Made by a program: the position numbers and the translations under genes. The notes below the pieces were generated by a model that saw nothing but the letters and a program-made list of their open reading frames with translations, had not been told where the DNA came from and did no database searches. Source: Poa pratensis (Eukaryota > Streptophyta > Magnoliopsida > Poales > Poaceae). From it: a stretch of 64,000 nucleotides of DNA. Numbering within the stretch: position 1 is the stretch's first letter; each line of letters begins with the position of its first letter. The stretch spans positions 127,671,944 to 127,735,943 of the forward strand of contig CAMZMU010000063.1 in NCBI GenBank assembly GCA_947311845.1. The letters are read 5' to 3'. Positions 20,200-32,049 of the stretch are shown here, in pieces.

Positions 20200-23100
20200 C
20201 ATGGCTATTGTCTAACCAAATTCTGCATTATTATTTTAAGGAAATAAATATGGAAAGAGATAAATTTTGGGACCCACCGAAATTCCTCCAATTTCGAAAA
20301 TTATTTCGATTTTTCTTAAAAATGTAATCAACTTCAAATAAATTTGAATCTGATCCAAATATCGTCCAAAAAATCGGGAAAATAATATTTTGGTACCCAT
20401 CGAAATTTAAATGAAATTTCCGTAATTTAGAACACTCGGTTTAATCGAATATGATCAGTATTTCTTTCCAAGAAAGAACAAAAATACCATTCGCCAAAAA
20501 AAAGTGCATAGGGCGCCATAGTCGGTGATGAAGAAGAATCTGCCATCACATGAATGTGATCAAAACCTAACCTGTTAAATATTTTAAGTACATGCATGAT
20601 TCGAGGCAACAACCTTTCTCTGCTTAGACTTGAGAGTGTAACATGGGACAAATAAGTCTCAATAAAACATGGTAGTAGTTGGTTCGGACACTGCTGGCAC
20701 CCAGCTAGCCAGAGACAATTCAGCTCCCAAAATGCCACGAGACGAACCTTCTTACGATTTATTCGCCGTACTGGGAAGAGTTTGGCGTGCATAGAAAAAC
20801 ACACATGTCGGCCCCACTTGTTACGATTTATGCATCAAGTGCAACAACCGATCGACGATCGTTCAGACCAATTAATAATCTCGTGTCGAATTGATCAGCT
20901 AGCTAGTTATGGCTGCGAACAATGGTCAACTAGACAACTACGACAGCTACCGCTAGTTGCTAGAGATCAGCTGGCACGTAGTACTGTTGAATATATTTTT
21001 CAGTAGGTAAGCAATTGGATCTTCGCTAACCACCGCCATGCATGGGCGGCAGGTACTTGTAAACCATGGGAGGATAAGTGCAGAGTAATTTTCTCTTCGC
21101 TTGTCTCAGACGGCTCAAAGTTTTCAGCCTAATTAGTGATTAGGGTCATGACTAATCGAGGCGTCAGGTACTGTAAACCATGGGTGGATAAGCGTAGCGC
21201 ATCTTCTCTTCGCTTGTCTCTCAGACTGCTCAAGGTTTTCAGCCTCATTAGTGATTAGGGTCATGACTCATTCACCAGCATCCGGGGGAGCAAATACTTC
21301 TCTGAGCCTCTCTGATCAGCACCATGCTCCGTTTCCACCCCTTCAGTTCTTCAGACAGAAGTTCAGAAACACAATCAGTCCAGCATCCGTCAGTCCATAA
21401 ATACACTCCAAAACGTCTGTTTGCCGCTACCCGGTTTATCATTCCAAAGGTGACTTATGACTCGCCTGAATTTCACCCTCGTGGCATAAATAAGATAGAC
21501 CAAATAAATTTCACGCGCATCTTGTAAAGACCACAAATAATCTCATCCCTGTATACGCCTTCAACCCTTGGAGTGAACCTAGAGGCCCAACTTGAGATAT
21601 AACCATTGTGATCACCACAATGGGCACATATATTGAGTATCAGGACCTCATCTTCTGAAACTGCTACCACACGTCGCAAACTTGAGGTTGGTAACTTTTT
21701 GTGTTTACCCTTAAAAACTTCTATACCTCGGATTGGTAACTTTTAGTCCAAAAAAATTTATCGGGACATATCAACATGTGCTCTAGTTTTGAAAATCTCA
21801 ACGCAACCAATTTATTGATGAAAATAGATTTCGTCTCATAGTGTATGCATGCAACACTTTTCACAAATGGCTCATTGGACCGTCCAAAAACTTCCAACAA
21901 AATGAAAAAAAATCTTGTCCGAAAGTTGACCGCCGGTAAGATAAGGAGCGGTCACCCGCTAATTAGCCCATCCCACTCTAAGGGCATGTAAAATGGGGGC
22001 AAACGTGAGTGTTCACTTAGATCCACATTTGATTTTGGCTTAGTTGGAAGGGAGAATGAAAAGAGTGAAAATTTTCGTCTCGTAGATAATTTAATTAATT
22101 TAAGAGAAAACTATTTCTACCAAATGACTTTTGATTGCCTTCTCTAGATGATGTGTAGAGATAAGGGGAAACGTACCTTCCATGCCCTAATACGATATCT
22201 AAATTGACTAGACTCTTTCCTAACAATGATTTTCCCCTTTTTCATAATACCATTAACCACCATATTAACTAATGAATTATGAAAAAAAATGGATCAGATT
22301 TTGCAGTTCTCTTTTTTTACGGTATCTCTACGTGACATGAGCGTGAAAGAGGTTCGAGAATCCATTTTATTTTTGTAAGGGCCAAAATCGCATTTTAAGC
22401 TTTTTGGCCCATATTGTAAGGATAAGAAATAATCTCCGCCAAAGCAATACGGATTTTCATGGTTTTATACGGATTGTTTAATCAACCATGACTCTAATTA
22501 AGAGATGAGACTCCACGTTTTATGGGTTGGCCCATATAAAAAGCTCGGGTAAGAGGTTTTTTAATACTTTTTTGCGTTTGAAAAGGATCATTATTAAGAA
22601 GCAAGGGTTACAGATGCCTCGAATTTAAGCTCCTGAAGAACAACATCAAGACCCGAAGTGCCCTAGACAAAAGTTTTATGTTCTGCTCTACCGAATTTTG
22701 CAAGACAGTGACTCGCCCTAACCTAACCATGATTCACTTTCACAAAGTTCAAACTCTACCTTTACTAGCTAAGTGTTTAATTTCAGAAATAATGTTACAA
22801 TAGGAGATCTATTATGTCCACTAGCACAGATAGGAGAGACTATCTGGCTGCAATCAGTATCGATGATGATTTTGGAAGCTGGCGGCTCCGATCAAGGGCC
22901 AAACGAAGGCCCTCTAGACATGCGTGTAATTCTACTTCAACAGGTTCTGCACATTGTAGAAAGAAAAAGTTACTCACTTTAGATGCTAAGATGTCACGCA
23001 TTTGTTCCTAGTTGCTGAATACAATTCCAGACTAGAGCCAACATACCTGATATGACAAAGTTCACAATATATTTTTTCTTGACGCATTTTATGTTTTCAT

Positions 23101-23230
23101 TTGATAAAGACGAATCACATTCGGTGTTCAGGACATATATATTTATATATAGGTAAATTAACAGATGCTCAACTGGGAGCTCCATTGGAGCATCTGTTAA
23201 TTATGGAACCACAAATTTAGAGCTGGTATA
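20200..23230. other. Intergenic DNA without supported genes
   Basis: AT-rich, with only short unconserved open frames. It holds a local tandem duplication (21048-21270). A segment at about 22565-22690, starting TTTTTTGCGTTTGAAAAGG, looks like the edge of a retroposon, but I could not define its ends. Confidence 0.6.
21048..21270 (+). repeat. Tandem duplication, two units of about 110-118 bp
   Basis: Both units run from GGCAGGTACTTGTAAACCAT / GTCAGGTACTGTAAACCAT through CTTCGCTTGTCTC to AGTGATTAGGGTCATGACT, with scattered substitutions and small indels. Confidence 0.8.
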
Positions 23231-23241
23231 TAAGAGGTTAC

Positions 23242-25230
23242 CTACTTTTTGGCCACATACTTGGAGATCTTGCTTTGTAGGTATGTCGGCATGAAACTTG
23301 AGGTTCTTACAGCGTTGAAATCGGCCACTCCTTTTACATTGTTGTGCCTCATGTCGACAGAAAGCATCCAAGCCTTCTGGTCCATGTGGTCAACCTTGGC
23401 CATAATGTAAACAACATCATCCTCATGCAAGCTTAGGGCAGGATGCCCTGTGTGAAGCCTACTCAAGATTGACGCCGTCTCCATGTCTTCATCGTGATGA
23501 ATTAGCTTAGGAAGCAATCGATAGTAACTCTTGTTTACCAACATCTCCGAAGCTTTGAATGTGTACTCCATGTGCCAATTCTTCTTAGAATCCATCCATT
23601 TCCATGCAGCGGCCTCCCAGTCTTCGGAGATGTAGGCTGTGCCAACGAACGAGCCAGGCCGGGCATGAACGCACATCTCGAAGTACTTGATGGTGCCATT
23701 ACTGATGGCAATGTTTCGATCAAAAGAAGATAAGCCCCTTTTCAGCTTGTTACGCGCCATAAGCAAGGGCAGATGGATGTAACGGAGGGTGTCATCGCCC
23801 GTGAGCACATCGCAGATGAGGATACCATGACAGAGGTCGACAAAGGCGATTGAACCGCGGTTTACGAACAACAAACTCTCTAACCGTAGCTACTATGCCA
23901 ATGCTTTTAGGCACGTGCAGAATGTTGTGCAGGTTGGTTTCCAGGGCTTGACTATCTGGCGCAACGCTGCTCCAAAAACCTGCCAGGTCTTCAACTGGCT
24001 GGTGCTGCGCCGACGCATCTCAACGAACGAGCGCCGCTTCCGGCACCAGATCGCTTCGTCTGCTACCTGCCCGTCATGCCCCCTCGACGAGGATGTCGAA
24101 CACCTGCTGCTGCGTTGTCACCGTGCACAAGAGTCTTGGGCTGCTCTTGGATTACCGGACATCCCCTCGTCTGCCCTGGATCTCGGTGATCTTTGGAATT
24201 CCCGTGCTGACTCCTATGCGACGGCTACCATCTTCACGGCAATCATGTGGAATATTTGGAAGCGCCGGAATGCTCTGATTTTTAACAACTCCGACGAACC
24301 AATCTCCCTCGTGGTCCGCCGATGCACCGAAGACGTTAGGCTATGGTCTCATCGTTGTAACTCTGTTGTAATCAAAAACCTACTCGTCACGTGGTGTGCC
24401 ACCTTCGACCCCCCGTAGTCTTTCCCTGGCAGCTTCTCCCCTTTCTCTCCCCCCTGCTCTTTGTACAAGAATCGTTCCCATGATTAATTCATAGAAAAAG
24501 ATTCAGGCTGGCTTTGGCCCGCCGGTGTTACAGTCAAAAAAAAACCGCGGTTTCCCCCAATAGCGATTACCTTGGTCGCGCAAGAGAATATGTAGTTCTG
24601 TTTAACGTGCATGGGCTTGGTGCTCCAAGTGTCTGTGTTGGAGTCGAACAGGTCGAGCTTATAGTGCCCACGGCGGAAAGCAGAAGAGAGTGCGGCCACG
24701 AAGAATCTGTCGTTCATGGAATGGCAGCGCAGGAGGCCGACTCCCAGGTCGGAAAACAAGCAGGTGCGGCTGGGATGGGTGGGAAGCACCCGAAGCTTCT
24801 TGCTGCCGGCCCGGTAGATAATGTAGTCGTCGTATCGTGGGAGGATGGGGTCGTCGTGACGGGTTATGGAGACGCGGAGGAGGACGATGTCGCCGTCCGT
24901 GCAAAGAATCTTAGGTAATCCGGAGAGTGCGGATTCGGCGGGTACAGGCAGACCGGGGAAGTGGACGGTGAAATAGGAGACGCGGGGCGGGTGTGCAATC
25001 CAGAAGGTCACCTTGATGTGATAGCCCACCGTACGGACGGAGGCGGTGGAGGAGTTAGTGCGGTCGTCGAGGTAGGCCTCGGTGTCGAGGACGATCGAGT
25101 CCGGTGGAGGACCGTCGTCGACGGGGTTGGCGGGCGGACGGACCCGATACACCCAATCTCCCGGGCGGTACGAGTTGTAGTTTCTCTTGTGCGCTCCCTG
25201 CGATCGGGGGTCTTCATCGGTGGTAGCCAT
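23242..25230 (-). pseudogene. DUF1618 gene disrupted by a LINE
   Basis: The N-terminal frame starts at ATG 25230 and runs to the insertion. The C-terminal frame resumes at 23852 and ends 'SKYVAKK' at 23242. Removing the 679-bp insert and one copy of the 11-bp duplication leaves a single frame of 1,299 nt (432 aa) that passes through '...IGGN' and 'FVDLCHGILICDVLTGDD' without error, so the gene was intact when hit. Grass DUF1618 proteins are of unknown biochemical function; visible features are 'VTFWIAHPPRVSYFTVHFPG', 'EDWEAAAWKWMD' and 'GHPALSLHEDDVVYIMAKVD'. Related copies at 30133-30450 and 30745-32046 lie on the same strand, a local family. As it stands, transcripts would end in LINE sequence. 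Confidence 0.85.
23864..24542 (+). mobile_element. 5'-truncated LINE, 679 bp, with target duplication
   Basis: Flanked by AACCGCGGTTT at 23853-23863 and 24543-24553, and ending in a run of A at 24536-24544. The plus-strand frame 23915-24418 encodes the C-terminal zinc-knuckle (zf-RVT) end of a LINE ORF2: 'CPSCPLDEDVEHLLLRC' and 'MWNIWKRRNALIFNN'. The 3' untranslated part follows. It is inserted antisense to the DUF1618 gene. The near-perfect duplication suggests a fairly recent event. Confidence 0.92.
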
Positions 25231-27060
25231 GGAGGTGGGCGAACCGACTCCAAACGGCAGAACTTCCTGCGAACGGACGCACGGCGGTCTGCGGGGGGCG
25301 CGTCGCGGCGATTGATGGCAAACCCTACCTGCAGCCGCGTCAAAAAATCGCAGCCTTCAAAAACGTATTATAGGACGCTCCATAATACTATTTTGGACGC
25401 TTCGGCGGCCCTGCACAAAGTCAAGAGTCCTCATATGCAGCCTCTAAAATTTGTGCTTGTATTTTTGTTTTTGAATTTTTTAGTTTAAACTTTAGGCCAA
25501 ATAACCGTGATAAACAGTTGTAAATAACTGTGATAAATAAATAATAATAAGGGCCAAAATCCCTTGTTTTTTATAATATATTTGTGACCAAATATGTCGC
25601 AAAGAGATATTTTACCGACATTGAATTTTATCCTAGTTGTAATGTTGCTACTCCTACAACCCGTCGCCGTCCTCCTCGTCCGAGCCGTATCCAGTTGGCC
25701 AGCGCTAGCGTCTCAGCTGCTCCTGTGCCACACCTGCTGGTTCTCAAGTGACCGACTTCGGGCGAGCTTCAAAATCTGGCATCAAAACCCAGCCTCTCCC
25801 TACCCCGTCAGCCTTCGATCCAGCATCGACGAAGGTCCAGTTAGGGTAGGTGCTTCAAAATCTGTTGGATTCCGTTGCATGGTGGCAATTGGTGTGTTGT
25901 TAAAAAGAAGTTATTCGGTAGTCTGTTGTGCAATATCTTAGATCTCTTCGTTCGTTTGATTCTGCGGCAAATTTCAGTTTCTCCAACCCCGTCGATTCGT
26001 GGTGAAGAATCCCAACCGATGGTCCGTAACTGGTTTATTCAATCTCGTTGTTCATAAAGCCTTCATTGGCGAGGGTGTTGCAGGTGTTCCAGTCTTTTTC
26101 TGCTTGTACAATGCATGTATCAAGTTTGGCCAGTCGTCAGACAATCGAAGCAACAAGACATCCATATGATTTTAGTGTGAAAAACGAAATTAGTCATGCA
26201 GAAAAGCACTTTTCAGGACATTGGCAGGCGCGCATACAGTTTTCTATTTCTTTTCTGTGGGACCAATGTGCGTACTGGTTATAGCAACTCCAAAGGTGTC
26301 CCCCCCCCCCCCCCCCCCCCCCCCAAATATTGTCCGCCGCTTTTCTATTTTTTTTTGTTTGGGCCGTCGGACATGTGTCTCGGACTTTCCGCCCAGTGCA
26401 CCTAACGACGCCCCCCAAACGGATAGAGACATGTATTTTCATGTTTGTATTTTTTTGCTTTTTATATCTATTTATAATTAGCCCAAACTGACTCCAAATT
26501 GATCATATATTCCCAAATTCATGTGCAGCACACCCACATCATTGTTCACGGTTTGTGATAGCATTTGATGGAAAGAAAAAAACTCAAAGTATCAAATGCA
26601 CATTCCCAAATTCATGTCGATGCCATTTCAATACCACGTAAAAAGGTGCGTATATTTTCAAATTTTACCAAACCTAACTTGCAAGATACATTTACCGATG
26701 TTTTAATTTATACTCTAGAAGGTTATATAAATGTGCTTACCTAATCATACATAAGAAACCACTATTAATATAGTTATTTATTAGATTATACGCTTCAGAT
26801 ACCTCTACCCTGATATCGAGAAAATTAGAATAGACACACACACACAGATGCATACAAATATATATTCAAAGAGAACATATTTTACAACAAATGATTTAAA
26901 TTTCTCAGAACACATTTTATTTATTGATATAAGTACATTGCAACTATATAATAAAGAACGATATAATTGTTATTAGTAGCATTCAAATGCGGTTAACTAT
27001 GGCAACTAATAGATTATAGTATGATAAAAGCAAGTCACAAATAAATATAAAAATTTAGTA
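25231..27060. other. Intergenic DNA with simple repeats
   Basis: This is the upstream side of the DUF1618 gene, then AT-rich DNA. It contains a run of 25 C at 26300-26324 and a short CA repeat at 26834-26847. No gene supported. Confidence 0.6.
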
Positions 27061-27069
27061 TAAATATAT

Positions 27070-28230
27070 TCATTTTAATTTTCCTACCATATGTATAGCC
27101 CAACCACCCAGGTGTTTGCGCAATGCGCGTATATTATTATTCCACCTTTGGATCGGACTTTGACCAGCCACCGGCCTTTCCCACACCATTTTAACCATGT
27201 CATGAAAACCCTCAAGATGTAACCATCCCAATTCGAACTTGAAACTCGCGTTTACAACGCCGGCTAGATGTCCCAGTGGTTATTAGTATGGGGGCATGAT
27301 CTGACAATACTTTGATATGTTCGAGGGCCCGTAATGAGACCATTGGAAATCTATATTCTCAATCTGAGTCCATCAGCACACGGTCCAATTTCTCGTATGT
27401 CGACTCTGAGAGGCCATTAGCACAAGTGAACTGCCTCCCAATCATTGAAACCTCTCTTAAATCAAGGTTGTCAACTACAGCGTTGAATAATAGAGGCCAA
27501 TGGGTGTCAAATCAACCTCAGCTTTTCTGATGCGGGAACCTTAGCAAATTAAAATCACCTACTATAATAATAGGATATGGATATCTTTTGCCAGGTTTAC
27601 CAATTCGCGGAGAAAAGCAGGCTTATGTTCATCCTGGGTTGTTTCATATACGGCGACTAGACTACATGTGAAATTGTCAACTTTGTTGCGAATGTGGAAC
27701 TTTATATGAAAGTCGTCATCCGAACTAGCCAACACATCCATGGTGTCTTCTCACGCCAAGTAATAAGCCCCCGGACCTACCACGTGGCGGACGAGAAATC
27801 CATGTAAAATCTACACCACCAGATAGGCGATTAAGTAGAGTCGCAGAGAAATCTCGTTTACCAGTTTCCGAAATGCCAACAAAATCCAATCTATGATCCC
27901 GAATAGAATCAATAATACGTACGTGTTTAGCCAAGTCACGAAGATCTCTACAATTCAAGAACATGCCACTCATTGGAAAACAATTGGATGACAATTTCGC
28001 TTTTTTACGTGACGTTTAATTCTTTTTATGAGAGTCTACTTTAGATTTACGGCCGGACGCTTTCAGGTCATATAATGAACTAGCATCGCCTGATCCAAGT
28101 CACCCTCCGATACATCACCAACTAGATGTGAGAGGAGTTGAACATCGATTGTGTCATGCAACTCCTCATCTGTATGGGACGTAAACGACTTACACGAGAC
28201 TTTTGGAAAATGTGTCCATTTCTACAAGGA
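27070..28230 (-). mobile_element. Degenerate LINE, ORF1/ORF2 junction and endonuclease region
   Basis: Minus strand. From about 28075 'YDLKASGRKSKVDSHKK' (ORF1 end-like) leads into the ORF2 start with 'GMFLNCRDLRDLAKHVRI', 'LDFVGISETGKRDFS' and 'SGGLLLGV', the N-terminal part of an exo/endonuclease domain. Downstream in shifted frames come 'IIIVGDFNLLR', 'FTCANGLSES' and, near 27130-27240, 'KFELGWLHLEGFHDMVKMVW'. Several frameshifts and stops show it is an old relic. No reverse transcriptase domain is present. Confidence 0.8.
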
Positions 28231-28239
28231 ATTAAAAAA

Positions 28240-29900
28240 AAAATTGAAAGGTCACCGGGGGGAAAGGCTCCCACCTGAATATATTTCAAAATTGCCTTGA
28301 GACTTTGGAGCCTCTACAAGATGGGTTCAAGTGAACCAGAGAGTACGGGGGTTACAAAGGGGAGAGATAAACCAAAAAAACACACACACAATCACAACAC
28401 AAGAAAGGGGGAAGTAGCCACAGAACGACCATTACCATAAGAACAATCACATGCGCAGCATAGAGGAGTGTCAATGGCACCATCGAAGGGTATCACAATA
28501 CCTAGACTTTGCAAATTGCCACAACAACACCCGCACACTCGAAGCTGTCTTCACGGCGTGATACTGGAGCAGGAAGTCAACGAGTATCGCCAGCAAACCG
28601 CGAACTCCGCCACAAGGGGGCATGATACTGGAGCATATGCAGTCATGAGACAACCGAGAAACACGAACCTTGACTTCAACTCCGCCATAGATACAACCTG
28701 AGCAACCTGCAAGGTGAGGTGGGCATGTTGCGCCATCAAAGAGCAAAGTTCAACCGAGACCGCTCCTTTGACACGAGCTCACTGTAACACAGCGACCACC
28801 ACCATGGAAGGACATGAGCTTGCACAGAAACACAATGAGGACTTCCGGCAAGACCAAAGAGCACGCCACGGAACGGCCGACCACCGCCATCATCACCACA
28901 GACCAAACCGCAAAGCTCACGCCGGCCGGTAACACTTAGACGGAGACACCACACGACCAAAGAGGTAAAGGTGGTTCCAAGACGACGCCTCCAAGGAGGA
29001 AGCGACGTCGAAGACGCCGCCGTCGTCTGATCTAAATAAAGATCTTTGGCTTTCGCCCGGAGAACACTTAGGGTAGTCGGGTGTGGCTGCACGACGACGC
29101 CTCCAACGAGGAAAACGGCGCTCATGAGCGTCGTCGTCGTCGGTGCCAACAGAGTTGGCACAGAGCTTTCGCTCGCAGCACCCAACCCGACACGCCACCT
29201 GACCTGTCTGGCCACTGGGAGGTCCATACCTGGGTGTCGCCGGCCGTATAGAAGTTGACGGAATCCTCCTCTCCTCCGGGCAGAAGGCCGAAGAAGCTCC
29301 ACGGCCATCAATGCCGCGCCTAAAGTCCAGATCGCCGCTCCGCCACAACCCGACCACCTCCACCTCCTCTGCCTCGCCCGCAGGACGTCGTCGCGCATCG
29401 GCGCACGCGGCGCGCACGCACCGGCCGGAACGAGAGCAGCATGGCCGACGGACGAAACTTGGGGGATTTGGTGGTGGGATTTGGATTTGGATTTTTTGGG
29501 GAAGCGACCGGACGGACAGTCCGTCCCGCACCAGCTCGGCTAGAGACGCAGCAGAGCGGTGCGACGGCGAGGAGCACCTCGTGCAAGCAGCGGGAGCGGG
29601 TCCCCGCAGCGAGCCGACCGCGGCCCTCTGGGCCCAAATCCGGCCCAGATCCGGCCCGCACCGCCGCCTCCATGTCGTCCGCGCTGCAGAGTCGACGGAG
29701 GGCACGCATCCATGGGACGAGCTCCATGAGCAGCAGCGGGAGCGGGGCGGAGCGCCGCCGACGCGGAGGCCATGGAGGCCGAGGTCAACGTTAAGGCAGC
29801 TGTGAGCCTGTGACTCGCGGTGTGCACTCCCCAACTGCAAAACCACAAGGAATAAAATAAACAACGAAATTTTCACCATCTACACTGTCCTAGAAGACCC
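28240..29900 (-). mobile_element. GC-rich retroposon-like repeat (tentative)
   Basis: Noncoding by my reading. On the minus strand the left edge ends with a sequence like GGTGGGAGCCTTTCCCCCCG near a T/A run, as at the 3' end of LINE-related retroposons. The body (28720-29800) is GC-rich with 'CGACGCCTCCAACGAGGAAA'-type phrases that also occur in the retroposon at 47444-48912. Long open frames appear on both strands with Arg/Pro/Ser-rich translations and no domains, so I treat them as composition effects. Ends and duplication were not resolved. Confidence 0.45.
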
Positions 29901-30132
29901 GATTCCTCAAAGAATGGTCAGGCACATCAATACTCATAAAAAACGCCAGAGAAAACGACCAACAAAACCTGTGTAGCGAACCTGTAGAACTCGATGCCGT
30001 CACCATTGCCAAACACATCACCATGCCAAACGGACCGAGGGTAGCAGGCTAGCACTAGCAGCCCTAGAATCCCGCGGGCGAGCCACCACCAGGCCTAGCT
30101 ATCTGTCAACTCGGCTCCAAAACGATGCACAG

Positions 30133-30450
30133 CTACTTTTTTGCTACAAACTTGGAGACCTCGCTTTGAAGGTATGTGAATCTGAAACTTGAAGTTCTTC
30201 CAGCGTTGAAATCAACCACTTCTCTTGCAGTGTTGTTCATCATGTCGACGGCAAGCATCCAAGCCTTCTCGTCCCGGCGGTCAACCTTGGCCATGACGTA
30301 AAGAACAGCATCCTCATGCAAGCTTAGGGCAGGATGCCCTGTGTGTAGACTACTCAAGATTGGTATCGTCTTCGTTACTTCATCGTGATGCATTAGCTTA
30401 GGAAGAAATTGATAGGTACTCTTGAGGTTCAAAATCCTGGACATAGACAA
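30133..30450 (-). pseudogene. DUF1618 3' tail fragment
   Basis: A frame of about 100 residues, from 'LKSTYQFLPKLMHHDEVTK' to 'SEVSKFVAKK', closely parallels the C-terminus of the copy at 30745. Nothing of the other 300 residues is present upstream; similarity stops near 30430. It is a partial duplication of the neighbouring gene. Confidence 0.8.
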
Positions 30451-30744
30451 TAGTATATTCTACCAACGTGCAAATTCTCAACACGAAACAATTCATATTT
30501 TGGGCTACACATAAACAACAAAGTCTGACATATTTGGGAGAGTTCAAATTTTGCACTATTCACTACTTTCAAATTCAGATTTTGTCATTTTTTGCACAAG
30601 CGCAAATACAACATATTTTTATTTTATGTTTTACACATCGGTAGAAGACAATAAAATCTACATTCAGGAGTTTTTCAGATTTTTTGGAAACTCCAAAATA
30701 GGATTTTCAAATTTTGCAAAATAAAGGGCTACATGAATCTCGGC
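30451..30744. other. Spacer between DUF1618 copies
   Basis: AT-rich; nothing recognised. Confidence 0.6.
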
Positions 30745-32046
30745 CTACTTTTTGGCCATATACTCGGACATCTTGCTTTGAAGGTATGTGAATCTGAAAC
30801 TTGAGGTTCTTTCGGCGTTGAAATCAGCCACTACTTTTAAACTCTTGGTCCTCATGTCGACAGCAAGCATCCAAGCATCATGGTCCCGGTGGTCAACCTT
30901 GGCCTGAATGTAAACAACATCATCCTGATGCAAGCTTAGGGCAGGATGCCCTGTGTGTAGCCTACTCAAGACTGGTATCGTCTTCGTTACTTCATCGTGA
31001 TGCATTAGCTTAGGAAGCAATTGATAGGTACTCTTGTCTACCAGGAGCTCCGAGGCTTTGAACTTGCAGTCCATGTGCCAATTCTTCTCAGAATCCATCC
31101 ATGTCCATGCGGCGGCCTCCCAGTCTTGGGAGGTGTAGGTTGATCCAACACGGGAGCCAGCCTGGGGATGAACACACATCTCGAAGTACTTGATGGTGCC
31201 ATTGAAGATGGCAATGTCCCGATCACACGATGCGCCTCGGGGCATCTTGTTGGTCGCAAGGAGCAATGGCAACCGGATGTAGCGGAGGGTGTCATCGCCC
31301 GTGAGCACATCACAGATGAGGATACCCTGACAGAGGTCGACCCAGGCGACTGAACCGTGTTTCCCCCCTATAGTGACTACCTTGGTCGGGCAATAGAATG
31401 TGCAGCTCTGTTTCTGCGATGACTCAACGTGCATGGGCTTGATGCTCCAGCTTCCTGTCTTGGAGTCGAACAGGTCGATGTTATAGTGCCCACGGCCACG
31501 GCGGCGATCATAAGAGAGCGCGGCGAGGAAGAACCTGTGGTCGTCAGTGGAACTGCAGCAGAGGAGGCCGACCTCCAGGTCGCAAAACACGCGGGTGGGA
31601 TGGCTAGGAAGCACCTGAAGCTCCCGGGTGCTGGCCCGGTAGATAATGTATTCGTTGTATTCCGGGAAGCTCAGGAAGTGGCGGGGGCAGATGGCGACGC
31701 GGAGTAGGACGAGGTCGCCGTCCGTGCAGAGGACCCGAGGCAACTCGGCGAGTGCGGTTGTAGGCAGATCGGGCAAGCGGACGGTGAAATAGGAGACGCG
31801 AGGCGGGTGTGCGATCCAGAAGGTCACCTTGATGAGATGGCCGGCCGCCGTGTAAGCGTAGGCGGTGGAGGAGTTGGTGCGGTCGTCGAGGTAGCCAGGT
31901 AGGCCTTACTTTCGAGGACGATCGAGTGGGGTGGTGGATCGTCGTCGATGGGGTTGTTGGGCGGACGGACCAGAAACACCAGATGCCGGGGGTTCGAGAT
32001 CTGGATTCTCTTGGGCGCTTCCTGCGATTGGGGGTCTCGTAGCCAT
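30745..32046 (-). pseudogene. DUF1618 gene with 5' frameshifts
   Basis: An uninterrupted frame of 360 residues (31827-30745) covers most of the protein, from 'TFWIAHPPRVSYFTVRLPD' to 'SKMSEYMAKK', and is clearly homologous to the LINE-split copy. The expected start, ATG 32046, is in a different frame. Compared with the other copy there is an 8-bp duplication (CTGGCTAC, about 31890) and a small deletion right after the ATG, so the N-terminal 70 residues are out of register and the ATG frame reaches a TAA near 31910. No good in-frame ATG precedes the conserved part. It may be a pseudogene, or a gene with an unrecognised upstream start. Confidence 0.75.
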
Positions 32047-32049
32047 GGA

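Noticed and set aside
23915..24418. Independent gene on the plus strand
   Set aside because: It is the C-terminal end of a LINE ORF2, inside an insertion with a target duplication and A tail.
26300..26324. Run of 25 C as a functional element
   Set aside because: A simple homopolymer in intergenic DNA; no supporting context.
29311..29879. Long open frames on both strands in GC-rich DNA
   Set aside because: Arg/Pro/Ser-rich translations with no domains on either strand; a composition effect in a repeat.
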